Below, one piece after another: positions 1 through 14,400 of a DNA stretch of 64,000 bases. This DNA comes from Mansonella perstans (Eukaryota > Nematoda > Chromadorea > Rhabditida > Onchocercidae). Numbering within the stretch: position 1 is the first letter of the stretch; every line of letters begins with the position of its first letter. The position numbers and the translations under genes are program-made. The stretch lies in NCBI GenBank assembly GCA_037074765.1, contig JBAMDO010000169.1, positions 1 to 64,000 on the forward strand, read 5' to 3'. The notes under the pieces are model-generated. The model did no database searches. It saw only the letters and a list, made by a program, of their open reading frames with translations, and was not told the origin of the DNA.

Positions 1-2294
1 AAATGATGTAAATAAGCGAAAAAATTATGACATATGAGTAATAAATGACAAATGAGAGATAAATTTGAATCTTATTTTTTTTTGCATTAAACTTAAAAAT
101 TGATATAATTAAAATTAAATTGCGTTGAAATTTGATAAACCAAATACACTTTGTTTGTTTGTTTGTATGCTTGTTTGTTTGTTTGTTTGTTCGTTTGCTT
201 GTTTTGTTTGTTTCTTTGTTTGAACACTTCCCGCATATATTTATTCCACTGAATAGCATAAATAAACAATTATTATAAATGTCATGGAAAATATAGAAAT
301 AAAAAGCAAAAAAACAATGGTAAAATCATTGATTTTTTTGCGCCTCCTTTCATCAATAAAATGACATCAATTTGCTTTAAAAAAAAAAATTTTAATGAGC
401 AATTTCATTTTTTTATTTTTTTTCTTACACGAAGTGACAAACATTTTTTTGCCACAATGAAAAATTTTTAAATGCCATAAGTAAGACAAATTGAAGAAAA
501 TTGAAGGTTTTTTTCTTTTTTTTTTGTTGAATTCAAAAACAAAATTTATGAGAATTTATTTGAATTAGAAAAGGGATATATATATAAGCAAGCAAAATGC
601 AAGCATTAAACAATGATGATAATAATCGATAGTATCTCTTATTACCACCTTTATCATTTAATCTTTGTTACCAGAAACCTATTCAATTATCACTGATAAA
701 TTAAATCTGATAATGTTAATTGCTAATATCATAACACGCATTTCTTTATCACTTAATCAATCTCTGTTTACCATATCAAATAATTAAAAATAGTTGTTAT
801 CACATTAAGAAACCATTTTCTGACTTAATTTAAATTTGAAAATAATATAAAGTAGAAAATAATATAAAATGAAATTAATTAAAAATTTTTAATTTACCTT
901 ACATTATTTTTCTTCAAGTACAGAATTATATTCTTCTAATTTAAAAAACAGCAATATATTGCTGGTTATTGTTATTTCTGTTTTTTTTTATTTTTGAATA
1001 AGGCTAACATATTTAATTATAACATTGAAAATTATTTAATTTTCTTCTTCTTTAAACATCAATTATTTAATTATTGTCTTAGGAAAAAAAAACAAAAGCA
1101 AATTCTTCAGTAAATTTTATCAGTTTTAAAATTAAAACAACAATGACAAATTATTATTTGTGTATGGCAGAATCAAAATCGCCTTTTTTTTTTTAAATTA
1201 AAATTTTTACCGCAAATGCAAATCTCATTTGAGAAATTAAAATTAAATTCAAAAGTGTAGTTATCATTTTATACAGTTTTTTTCTTTTTTTTTTTTTAAC
1301 AAAATGATGAAAAGTAATAGCAAGCAAATTTCGATATAGCAGAAAAAAAATGTTCCTAAATTGAAATAGCCTAAAAATGATTTGCCGAAGAAATTTCCTC
1401 GAAGAATAATTGGTGAAGGAAAAATAAAAGTTGAATAACAATTTGCAAAAATTAAATAAACAAAATAAAGAAAAAGGAAGTTTTTAAAATTGAAATACTT
1501 AAATATTTGCAATATTGGATGAATTCATTTGATCAATGTGTTTTAATCAAAGCGCATTGATTGATCATTTCTATTATAGTCATTATAAAATAATTAATTC
1601 TAAATATCATCACAAAATAAACTAATTTCAATTGTGACGTAAAGAAAAATAATCAAACAATTAGTCATTTTAGCAGCACAGATTTAAATAATTAATTTTT
1701 TTCACAAGTTTCATTTATATAATTTTTTTTTTTTTTTTTTTAAATTGATGACATGAATAGGTAAGTAATAATTGCAATATCATCAGGCCAAGAAAAAAGT
1801 GAGATGATCAAATAAGTTCATTCAAGTTGTAAAATTTTTTCAACTTATGTTCAAGAAAAATTTTTCTCCGATTTTGTTTGTCGTTTCTTCTGGTTGTTTT
1901 TATTGTTTAACTATTATTGTTGTTTTTATTGGTATTGTTATTGTTGTTACTGTTTTTGTTGTTGTTTTAATTTATTACAGAGAAAAACTAACAATGCATT
2001 TCTCATTTAAGAATTGATCATTGAATTTTTTATTTTTTGTTAATTTTTATTTCATCGTAAATTTTTACAAAAACCTTGTAAAAAATTTCTTTCACAAGTT
2101 AACAATTAAAAATTTGAAAATTTTTTAAATCAAAATATCGAGAAAGCAAAAATTTCCATCTTTGCAAAAATTTTTTTTCTATGTGATTATTTTGCTTACT
2201 TGGATTAAAAAAATTAGATAGCTTTTTTTTATGAATAAATAATTTGAAGAAGAAAATTATGGATTTTTCACTAAATTTCACCTATAATTTACAG
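1..2294 (+). other. cle-1: probable cle-1 intron sequence
   Basis: AT-rich non-coding sequence ending in the acceptor ATTTACAG at 2287-2294. It holds a TTTG microsatellite at 148-223, a Thr/Gln-type TTG/TTA-rich patch near 1880-1975, and many T runs. No exon was recognisable; one acceptor-like TTATTACAG at 1972-1980 leads only to a short frame with early stop. Confidence 0.6.
148..223. repeat. TTTG tetranucleotide microsatellite
   Basis: About 18 imperfect copies of TTTG with single-base interruptions, inside presumed intron sequence. Confidence 0.85.
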
Positions 2295-2404
2295 ATTCCG
2301 AATCAGACATTGATCTGTTGGTACCAGTAAAAAGTTTACTGAATGAACGTGCTGAACTTTACAAAGCTAATGGTCTTGATGGATTTCCAGCTGTTGGAAT
2401 TAAG
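2295..2404 (+). CDS. cle-1: cle-1 exon: laminin-G-like domain, first in-window exon
   Basis: Acceptor ACAG at 2291-2294, donor GTAATT at 2405. Two leading bases complete a codon from an upstream exon, then [15 protein letters not shown] and on to VGIK. It leads into the next exon in phase 0 and starts the N-terminal thrombospondin/laminin-G-like fold. Confidence 0.88.
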
Positions 2405-5400
2405 GTAATTTGAAAGAAAAAAAAGAAACAAAACAATTTAAACTTCTACACTGTTTAATTTGTGCATACATCAAAGCGGAACAATTTTTTTGTTAACAAG
2501 AAAATACGATAAAATGATGATTATTTATTTTGTGTGTTGTGCAAATTAAAAACTTTTTTTGTACACTTTTAACTATCGAATGCATTAAATCTAAGGTTCG
2601 ATTAATGTCATTTTATATATGAGACCTGGTTACATATAGGTATTATAAGTGGTGAAATGAAATGATAATTTGCTTGAGTAAGAAATTGCTGGAGCAATTC
2701 GAAGTAGATGCGACAGGTATACAAATAAATATTTTTAGGGTTATAATTATGAAATTGAAAAAAAAATTTTGCACAAATCACATTTTCAATTAAAATTTTT
2801 CCTTTGTTTTTTTCTTCCTTATAGCGTGGTATTGAAATTGTTGTACCGTATCGACAATATCTTCCGCGAAAATTTTTTCGAAATTTCGCCTTTACAGCAG
2901 TTGTACGACCGCATGATCGAGAAGGAGGATTTTTGTTTGCTGTTGTAAATGCGCTTGATACAATTGCTGATCTTGGTGTTTTAATTGAATATGCTGGTGA
3001 GAAAAAAAAGAAATTAAACAAAACAATCATACATTTCATGTTTTGCTTCTATTCCATTTTCAAAAAAAAAAACTAAAATCAAAATTACTGCAGCAGAAAT
3101 GCAACATACTGTAGTAGAAATGTAATAAGGAAATGTTTACTACATATCCTTCACATACAGTGATAGTTTTTACAATTCAAAAATTTAGTAATTTATGAGT
3201 AAATTTATTATTATTATTTTTTAATTTTAAGGCAATAATCAAACAAATATAACCTTAATTTATACGGATTCAAATAAGGAAACCGATACAAAAATGTTGG
3301 CAACATTTTTGGTACCAGAATTTACGAATAATTGGACGAAATTTGCACTGGAAATTCAGGATGATAATGTTGTGTTGTATTTTCGATGTATACGTTTTGC
3401 AACCAGACAGGTAAATATGAATTTTCGCATCGTTTTTTTTCCGGTTCATATATAATTTACAGATTTTTTTATTCATTGCTACCATCAACGTTATTTTATT
3501 AATTTTTTTGGATTATAACACTCATCATATGCTGTTCGGATCATTCAAGTTTTTTTTCACAAATTTTATTTATATAATTTATCGATTATTTCATTTTTAC
3601 TTCATCAAAAATTATCTAGCTTGTTATTCAAAATTTGAAATATAATTTTATAATTGAAATTAATTCTATAAAAATTTTTTATTTCTAATCACTGCAAAAA
3701 AAAAGTGAAGCTTTTTAATACTTTATATCGTACAATGTTTGTTCTAGTTGTAATATTCATATAATTTGAGCAATCGATAATTTAAAACAAAAAAAAGTAA
3801 AAATGATTTTTGGAAAAAAAAAATTTAATGAACATTTTTTTTTTAATTACAGGTTAAACGAAAACCAGCTCAATTAGTAATGGATGATGCCCATAAATTA
3901 TACATTGGAAGCGCTGGGCCAATTCTGCGAAAACCATTTGAGGTATGTTATTTCTAAAAAATTCTCCTGCTTGCACATAGCATCAAATCCATTTTGGGGA
4001 ACCAGTTTTTTTTTCAGCTTATCCGTTTTTTTTCTACCGTATGTTTTTGTTTTTAATTCATTATTTTATCATAATTTTTTTAATCGATTTTTTTTCCGCA
4101 TTTTTTCAATCCATTTATATCATAATTTTCGATTTGTCTTTTTTTTTTATCATTATTTTTCTCATACGTTTTTTATTACGATTTTTTTTTATTTTTCTCA
4201 TACGTTCTTATTACGATTTTTTTTATTTTTCTCAAACGTTCTTATTACGATTTCTTTTTTTTGTTACCCGTTTTTATCGTGATTTTTTTAAGCTATTTCT
4301 TTCCATCGCTATTCCATTCTTTTTTTCTAACCATTTCTTTCTTTTCATCATCCTTTATCATATTTTTTCATTGCATTCTTATCACAATTTTTTTATTACC
4401 AGTGCTAATACATGCTAGGATTGACAATAATAATATAATCTGCTATCAATGGATTTCATTCTAATCTATTTGTTAAAATGAATATGGAAATTTTAACGCC
4501 ATTTAATTGCATTCTTTCTAACTGTTTTATCTGTCTATCATCTTAAACAATACAAAAAATAATTTTTATGAATCGGAAAATTATTCCGGTATTTATAAAC
4601 CGAGCAACTGAAGAGAAGAAAATCAAAGCCCAGAGATTTGAATTTAAAATTTTGGCAAAAGATATTGACAAAAATTCCTTTTTTCTGTAAAAAAAAATGA
4701 AAGACCGCAAAATTTCTGAAAGCCACATGCAGAAAAGTGAAATTAAAACATTAAAATTAAATTAAGTAGCTTAGGAAGAGAATAACTAATTGTGTTAATT
4801 ATATAGCAAATTAATTAATTAATGTTTTCGAAGTAATCGTTTAAGAAAATTTCAAAATACAACAAAAAACTATTGCTTCTTTTTTTTCTATTTTTATGAA
4901 AAATCTTCTACTCAAAAAAAAAGTGATCGTGGGAAAATGGCTTTTTAAAAAATAATGAACTCTAAGCAATGATTTTTGCAATGAGGAAAAAATTTTGCTT
5001 ATTGATGATAAGTGAACGATAATGAAATAAAAATTTTTAATTTTTACTTCTTTTATTGTTCACATTTGTTTTCTCCAATTCAAATTTGATTAGTGTATGA
5101 AATAAATTTTAAAAAACAAATATGGGTTGAGTTAACATGAACACTTCAAAGCTTCTCTCGAATTTCCTCAAAACAGTGGTATTGTAAATTTAAATTAAAG
5201 CTATACTATACCCACTGCGTTGATATTGATTTCATTATTGAAGATTGCGATTAATTGAGAAACAGCGATAAAGTTAATAGAAATGTTGGCTACCGTATAG
5301 TGAAGAACATTCCAAAATCTCCATTCAAGTCAAAAAAAATTCATAAAAGATTGGAAATTAATTTCAACTCAGCTATAAATTGAGTTTTAGTTCAAACTTG

Positions 5401-8400
5401 AAACTTTCAAAAAATATATGCACTTTTAATTGGCCATTTAAAACAATTATTATTGCATCTAGTAGCAAAAGCAAATTGGAAACCATTATAATCAAATTTA
5501 TAATTCATGTACTTTAAATAAATAATGCTTAAAAGAAATACCTCAAAAAAAAAAAAAATAAAAAATAAGAAAAAATTGCAGTAAATAAAAAATTTTTCAA
5601 ATTTAAATCTTCAATTTTAGCTAACAATGATTTATTGATTGTTTTTTTTTCTCATTTTAATTTTTTCAAATTTCAAATATTTATTTTATACAAAGAAAAA
5701 ATTCATTCATTTTTAACTGTAATTTGTAGCATTTGATTTTCTTTTTTGGTATTAAAAAGAAAATTGGAAATGGAATAATCGTGTCTTGAAAAAAACAGTC
5801 CCTTTTTCTCTTTTAATTCCTTTTATCTTTCACTCTCTCTCTCTCTCTCTTTCCGTCACTTTTCATTAATTAATTATATCTTCTCGTTTCAAATTATTGA
5901 ATTGTATTAACAAAAAACTTTAGCTTTCTTTTTCTCTCTCTCCTCTCTTCTTTCTTTCGCCTACTGAATTCTCATCATTTTGTGCAATTGATATAATTAA
6001 TTTTATTGTTGTTGCTGTTATTATTATTACTACTATAACAATTATCATAAAAAGGATACAGCTGCAAATCTCGGGAAAAAATTTCTAGCCATTTTCTTTT
6101 TTTTTTTATCATTTCTTTTTAATTTATGATTTTTCATAGGTATGCGAATTTTTGATAAAATAATCTTTTTAAATCTCTCTCTCTCCCTCTTCCTCTTTCT
6201 CTCTGTTCCTCCTTTTCCTTTAAATTTCATATCTTTCTTTTTTTTATAAAATAAGTTTAAATGCAACCATTTTTTTTTTTTTTTTTTTTTTGTTCTGTTC
6301 TATGCAATTATTCATTATTTAATGATTTCTTTCTCTCGGTTATTCATTTATTCATTTCAAATTTTAATTTTGAAAAAATCCTTTTATTTATTAAGTTTTA
6401 AACTTTTAACTTCGGAAAATTCTTACTCATTAGCAATTTTTTCAAATTTCAATTTTAATAATTCTTTCATTCATTGTTTTTTTCAATTTCATTTCTGATA
6501 ATACTTTATTTTAATGTTATTTGCAAAAAGCTTCAATTTTTCCTCATTGCAAAATGTAATTTTTCAAAATTGAACTTAAATTTTTCATTCATTTACTTTT
6601 TATCATTTCCATTTTCAATTACCACTTTCATTAATTCATTCGTATTTTTCGAATTTAAATTTTGCTGACTTACAAAGCATTCCTTTCAAATTTCAAAACT
6701 AATAGCTCATTCATTTATTACATTTTTTATTTAAAAAAAAATGTTCTTCACTATTTCGCAACATTCAAATGCAACAAAATTTCAAATTTAAATAAACATT
6801 GGAAAAGTGTATAATATTTGAACTTTTTAAATTAATTTCAAATTATTCAAGGTTATAATGAGTAATAACTAAACCATACGAAAGCTAAAATTCTCTTACT
6901 TGAAACATTTTCGAGAATTTTTTTTTGCTTTCAATCAAAATTTAAGTCAATAAGTGCAATGGAAAAGATGGAAAATGAGAGGGGAAAGAGAAAAACAGAG
7001 AGCGAAAGAAAGCTTCATTGGATTTAACAAAAATTTAAAAGAATGGATGAAAGAATAAAAATTGAAAATCCTTTCTGGAAGAAAAAAGAGCTGATTTGTT
7101 TTATTTCATTTATTCCGTTCCGTTTCAAAATGCTTTCGGCTAGATTTAGATTCAAATTTTCTTTTCGCAATTCATTTCCGTTTTTCATTTTTTTTCTTGC
7201 CCCCTATTATAGCTAAAATTGTTTGCAATTTTTCTGGGAAGCTTTCTTTTTAAACTTTTTTTTCAACCTCAAAGTCATTATTATTGGAACAATTACAAAG
7301 CGAGAGAGAAAGGAAAACAGGAAGAGAGAGGGAGAGAGGAAGCAAAAGACCTCTAAAGTTGAAAGTTTGAAAAAACTCCCCAGAAAGAGAGAAAAGCGAG
7401 AGAATTTTGCTGCTAATTTAATCGTAATCAATAACTGACAGACACTTCGCCTGTCATTTTTAATTAAATTAAAAATTAATTGCACCAACTATTTAATAAT
7501 TTCAATTTGAATTTTCATAAATCTCTTGGAACTAAATTCATTGTTAATTTAGTAATACTTCCTTATTATTAGCTGATTAATTAGAATTATTAGTTACAAC
7601 ATAATATCTAAGGAAATCACTGCCTGAATTGATTGAAATGGAGCGAAAATCAAAAAATTGCAAAAATTGATTAAAATAAAAATTACAAAAATTTTAATTA
7701 ATAAATTGTATAATTATTCCAGTTAAGACATACACTTAATCAATTTGAGTTTAATATTAATTCTTCATCACATTGCTACTTCTCACAAATATTTTATTGT
7801 AATATGAATTATATCATTAATTAAATCCAATGTAATATTTTTTGATATATGTGTGTGCACATATATTCATATTTATGTATGTGAACACATAAATATTGTG
7901 TATCAACAAACAAACAAATATTTACGTATGGACATTTACTATCTATTGTTCGTATCTTTTTAATCATTTTTTTTGTTCCATTTTCTTTTTAACATGTACA
8001 GTTTAAAAAAAAAATTGATCATTTCTTTTTATCTTGTTGTTCAGGTTTCAAGGAAAAGTTATTTGAACGCAAAGAAAAGCTTTTTTTCAAATTTTAAACT
8101 AATAGAAATTTATTTTGTATACCAGAAAAGAAAGAAAAACAAAAAAAGTAGTAGAGAAATATCTGTAGAAAGAAAGAAAAAGAAAAGAAATGAAACTGTT
8201 AAAATTTAAATGAAGTAATTTTTGCACAAAAACAAATGAACACTTTTTAAGGTCAAGTTATATTTTGCTACAAATTTCACTTAATTTTAATTACTTAAAT
8301 AACTGAATTTGTTTGGTAGTAAAATAATGGCGTAAAATTTTCAATAGTAAGGTTATTTCATTTAAAAAAAGGCTAATTAAGCAAAAAAACAAAATTATTA

Positions 8401-11400
8401 TCATTAAGAATTTTTTCGTGAATATTTTAGTTATATAATTAATGAATGAATGAGTTGCAAAAATGATTACCGGATGTCGGATAATATTACCATTTTGATT
8501 GGGAAAGCAAAATGACATTCGGATGTCCAATAATATTATGATTTTAATTGGGAAAGCAAAATTATTTCCGGATGTCCAATAATATTACGACTTTGATGGG
8601 AAAGCAAAATTATTTCCGGATGTCCAATAATGTTACGTTTTTGATTGGGAAAGTAAAATGACTTCCAAATTCTAATAATATTAGAATTTTAAAATTAATT
8701 TTGGATAATTTTCTTTTTTTCTATTCCGCTTTTTAAAATTAATTGAAAAAGTGAACCGAAAAAAGCGAATCGCACTTTATAATTTTATTCAATTCAATAC
8801 AGTTTTATTCAAATTGCACTTCAAATTTTTTTTTGCTTTTTTGTGAAATTACTTTTGTTTTTAATTGTTATTTGTATGATTTTATTGATTGATAAAATCA
8901 ATAAAATTAGCATCAATGTTTCGTTTAACTGACCATAATAAATGTAGTATTGAGAAGTGGTGGTCAGTTGGTCAAATAGCTGTTTCCCATTTACATTTAT
9001 TTCATCTATCTTTCAATTCAATTTTTTTTTTCTCTTCCCATTTATTATTTTGTAATTAACTTCATTTTTTGCATTTGCATATTTTGTGCCTATTTCATTC
9101 GATGGTTAATGTTTTTACAACAGAACAGCAAATGATATCAGATAAGGCACAATTTAACATAACATAACACAACATATATCAATTGTACCAAAAAACAAAT
9201 TTTACAACACAATGACAATTTATCACTCATTTAGTTAAATCAAATTATCTTCATAGTTAATCTTCTTAGCAGAAGGTCTCATTAATTACAATCTTTGTTT
9301 TCCTTCAGTTGAAATGTTTTTTTTTTTTTTTTTTAGAGAACAAATTTTTATCTCTTCCAGTATTTTCTAATATGATTATTTAGTTCGTGAAAAAAAAAAT
9401 TGAAATATATGGCAATTCTTTTGCTATGGTATATTTATTTCGATATGCTTGTAGACAGACATACACAGATACAAACACACACATATACATATCCGTGATT
9501 GTAATTAACTAAAAAACAACATGATAAGTATACGATTATTGGAATAGAATTATTTTAACTTATTAATTGAAATATATTCTGACTGATTAATTGAAATATA
9601 ACAAAAATCTTGATTGATACTTAAATAAATTGCAATTTATTTACTGTTTCAGTAAATTTTCTCAATCTCCATTCTTTTGTTTTTCAATCATCTTCCGATA
9701 TTGACCAAATATTGGCAGCGTAGATTTCATTTTAATTTGGACCCATCAAAATTTCTAAATCTAAGATTTCGCCATTTCATGGTAGCTGTTTAAATTTTAA
9801 CTTTTTACTTCTAATTTCTTCCTCCAGTAATTTATTTCTTTCCTTTTTACTTACAACAATTCTTTCTAAAATATATCTCTTCTTTCTGCCTTTTCTCTTT
9901 TCTCTCTAACTTTTTCCTTTTCTTTTCATTTCCAATTAATCAGTGATACAAAAAAAAAAGTTTTGTATATATGCAAATAGTTTAAAATTTAAATGAGTTT
10001 CAATTTTATCAGTAAGATAGAGGAAGGAAAGAGAAATTTTGGCAATTATATTTTTGCAAACTTTCCAAATGATAATTTTCAACGTATCACTCCATCACAA
10101 TCTTATTTAGCTGAATGAATTGCTAACTTTTAATTATGTTTACCTGTAGGAATCATTTCATTGCTTATTTAATGCATATTAATTTGCAAATAGAAGAATC
10201 GATCAAATAATCGAAATAATTTTAAAAAAGGTAAAAAATTACAAAGGATTATTTTTGCAAAAAGTAAAAGCAAATTTCCCATTTAAACAATTTTGTCAGG
10301 AAAAAAAGGGCAAAAAAAAAAGATCTGATCTCGAAGCTCATTTTTTGTCTCATGTATCTCTCTATGCAACAGTTCTTTCCCATTCGTTCATTCATTTCTT
10401 TAGCCAATCCACATTTTTGTTTGCTTATTAATGTTTATATTTATTTATTTACATTATTGCATTTTCATGGATATGGAAGACACTTATGTCCTTTGCATTT
10501 TTCGCTTTTTATAGTTTTGATTTTTTTTAAAAAACAAAAAATGAAAAAAAATTTATACGATAGAGTTATTTGGTTTTTTTCGTTTTTTTTTCCTTTTTTT
10601 TCTCTTTTTTTGGATTCCTCACATTATTCATTCATTGTTGTCAATCAGTAAATTTTGTCACTTTTATCATTTCTTTGCTTTTTTAAATTTTTGCAAAATT
10701 TTTTTTTCAAATTTTTTTGCAAAAATTTGAAAAAGCAAAGAAAAAGAACGAAAAGAAACATACAAATTTCGGTATGTCGTTTTTTCTTTTTAAGGTTAGA
10801 GAAAAGAATTTTATTTGAAAAATTCTACTTTTTTTTTTTTTATATTATTTCATTTTGAAATTCATTTAAAAACTTAGCGACTGTTTTTTTTTTTTTTTTT
10901 TTTAGATCCTATCCTTGCTTCTCAGAAAAAAATATTTTATATTTTTTTAATAATTTAAAAAGATCATTAATTAGTTTTTCTTTTTTTTTTGCTTCCAATA
11001 AATAATAAACAAATTTCTCGTCAATATATTATCTTTCCTTTTTTTTATTGTAGAAATTCAACGGGCGCATTTTGTCTTTGTTTCTTTTTTATTGTGGAAA
11101 TATAAACAGCGCTTGTTGTCCTTTCTTCATCTTTGTTTGTTTTTTTCTTTTATTGCAATTTTAATTTTCATAATTAGTAATTTCATTTTCTTTATTATAA
11201 AAATTTGTTTTTTTCTTATTGTATTTCAAAAAAAAAAAGATTCAATATTCATAAAATAATATGAAAAATTTTGGTGTTGGTAAATTTTTTTTTATAAATT
11301 TCAACAGTTTCAATTATTTCAAAATAATTCATTGTTTTTTTTTCCAAATTTGCTTATATGACAAAGAATAAATGTTTGTTCTAATTACTTTAAAAATACT

Positions 11401-14400
11401 CAAGTGTTGAAAAATTTTTAAATATTTCAATCAGATGTTAGAAAAAAATGAAAATATAAATTGCATTTTATTATCACAAGAAAAGAAAATTGATTATTTG
11501 ACAATTTTAATTCTGTTCTAGCATCAAGTAATTCACTAATTGAATGTTCAGTTATTTAATTCAAAATTTCAACAGCCATGGAAACTATAGCAATAGTGAA
11601 GTTATTCCTAAACAATTAATGAATTTTCTCTTCACAGTAGTATTTGTTTTAATCTTCAAAAAAAATGTTTGGAAAATATTTTTTTGAAATTGCAAAAATT
11701 TAACAAATACATCGAAAGAATTAATTTTCCATTTTTTAATTAATTAATCAATTAATTATTTGACATTAATCTTTTTCACGTGTTTAATTTTCTGTCTGTC
11801 AGTGGTAATTGTTTTTCTAGTTTTTTTTTTTTTATTTTAAATTAATTGTATCAAATATGTAGGGATTTTTTTTCCAATTCCCCGTCGATTTTCAATTTCA
11901 ATTTTTTCCAAAATTTTATTAAATAATTTTATTGCAATGAAACCTGAGAGCGAATTTTTTTGTGGAATTCAAGTTTCAAACAAAAATTTTTTTCAATGAT
12001 AAAATTTGCTGTCATTATTAATTTGAATTTGACTTTTTTTTCAAATTATAACTTTTATGAAACTATTTATCTCAATTTTAAAAAAAATCGAAGCAAAAAA
12101 GTCAAATAGAATAATTTATGAATCTTAATTGTACCCAATTAATTATTTTTATTAATTGCAGCTGCAACTTCTTGAAAATTCAAAACTTAATTTTAAATTC
12201 AAAGAACAAATGATTTACATGTGTGCCCGGTAGTTTGTAAATGTCTCGTCGTAAAACTCATTTTAATTCTAACTTATGGTCCACTTAAAATTTAATTTCA
12301 AAATCTTAAATTAAAAAATTTAGAATTCAATTTATTTGTTGCTTTTTTTAGTTCCTCAATATTTCTGTGAAGAAGTATGGAAATTTTTTGAAAGCAAATT
12401 TAATTTTTAACAAATATTCATATGGCATTATTTTATCCCAAAATGTATACTATTTCTTGCCTATTCACATTAGCTAATAAATATTTATTTATTTCGCATC
12501 GGCTCTTTTCTTTTTCTTTTTCATTTCTATTAACAATAACTAATTTGGTAAACGTATTTTGGCAAATTATTATGATTAACTGACAAAAGACAAGGCTAAA
12601 CTGTTTAGTTAAAAGATTAAAAAATTGAGCTTTATTGTTTTTGTTTTGTTTTTTTTTGTTAATTTTATTCTCTTATTGACTGGTAATTAATTTCATGCTT
12701 TTCAAATTTCCTCCTAATTCCTTCCAACGCTTTCATTAACAAATTTAATAGTCTTAGTTTTACTCAAAAAAATTTTAATAATTGTAGGGTAATGTTTTTT
12801 CAATTAAAAAAATACATATGGTAATTTCAAAATCACGAATGATTGAAAAAAAATTCAGTTAAATTCATCATTTTTACAAATTCTATTTTTCATCTAATTT
12901 TTCGATGTAATTCTAGATTTCCTGAAAAGTAATGAAATATTGAATGGAATAGGAATTTAAAAAAAAAAAAAAAAAACAAACAATACGATGGGAATTTAGA
13001 ATTTGTTAAAATAATTGCCACTGTTCAAAAAAAAAAAGAACGAGCTGACAGCAAAAAGTTTATTGAATGTATTTTATATATTAACCGCGATTTGTCATCC
13101 CAAAATTTTGCTTTTTAAGCAATCTGCTATGCTTTATGAATTTTTCAACATGTATTCCAAGGATTTAGAAAAAAAAAGAACAAAACATTAAACTTTTACA
13201 ACAAACGATTTCAAATTACAAATTCAATTAACCACTCAATTACTTAAAGGCTAAAAGGGAAATATTCAACAAATAAAAATTATTGCAATTTGAAATATGA
13301 ACTATTGGAAATTATTTGATTAACATATTACTGATCAATCAGTATTTGATCAAATATATTCAAAAATGAATTTATGCAAATTTTTGTCAAATTTTCATTT
13401 TGTGAGCAAATGCAATAAGTAAGCAAAATAATACATAAATATTAAATAGTTTTTAGCCGTGTTAAATATTGCTCCCTAATTGGAAATAAATTTTTCATTT
13501 CATTGCAAATAAATTTACAAATTGAAATTTCGAGGATTTATTTGCTGTACTTTTTTTCCAATGGAAATGATCAATTTCGTTTCGTTTTAAATTTTTTCAA
13601 ACAATTCGCAACATTTCTGCATTGTAAATTTTTTTCGTAGCGCAAAAAAAAAAAAGAAAAACGTACGAAATATCCACTTGAAAATAATCATCAATTCTAA
13701 ATTGTAAGAATATTTTCTTTGAATGTGAATTTAAATTTTTTAGTTTTCCAAAGTGTATTTGAGATTTGAAAGATTAATTTTTCCTCAAAGCAAATGAAAT
13801 TTGTAATTAATGTCGTTGTTGATAGTGTACTATAAATTAAATTTTTTTTTAAATTGTAATCTAAATTGAAAGGTGAAAACTTTTCAAATGCAAGCCTATA
13901 AACAAGTGAAATGAAATTTTCAAAAAGAAAATGAAAGTGAAATATTTTGAAATAATTTTTTTATTTCAAGTAAACTTTTCATTTCTTTTGCTTTTTTTCT
14001 TCTCTTCTTTGCTCATTTCTGTCACATTGAAAGTTTCTTTGTGCATTAAAAATTTAATGATACTAATTTAGCGCCGCAATGAGCGTAATTTACAAAATGA
14101 AATGTGGTAGTCGAGTAAAAATAAAAAAAATTGAAATTGAAATGAACCAATTAAAAAATTAGACTATTTGAAATTTCAACAACAAAATCATTGTTTGCAT
14201 ATATATGTATATATGCTAACATATATAACTTATATCATTTAATTTATTGATAGTCTGAATTATTAATTATTTGACATTCGAGAAAAATTGATATGATTTT
14301 CCTTCGAGCATTTTTCCTCTAGTGAAACAATGCAAATAGTGCATTGCCGGTTATATATACATAAGATATTACTCATTGCCGATAGTAATTTATGAATTAT

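Noticed and set aside
1972..2020. Possible cle-1 exon after TTATTACAG
   Set aside because: Short frame ends in TAA within ten codons and has no suitable donor.
2608..3039. 143-codon open frame on the - strand
   Set aside because: Antisense shadow of the cle-1 exon 2825-2996; no domain and no splice context.
3884..4464. Overlapping + strand open frames of 67-132 codons rich in Phe and Tyr
   Set aside because: They come from a T-rich pyrimidine tract of the intron; the first overlaps a laminin-G exon in the wrong phase.
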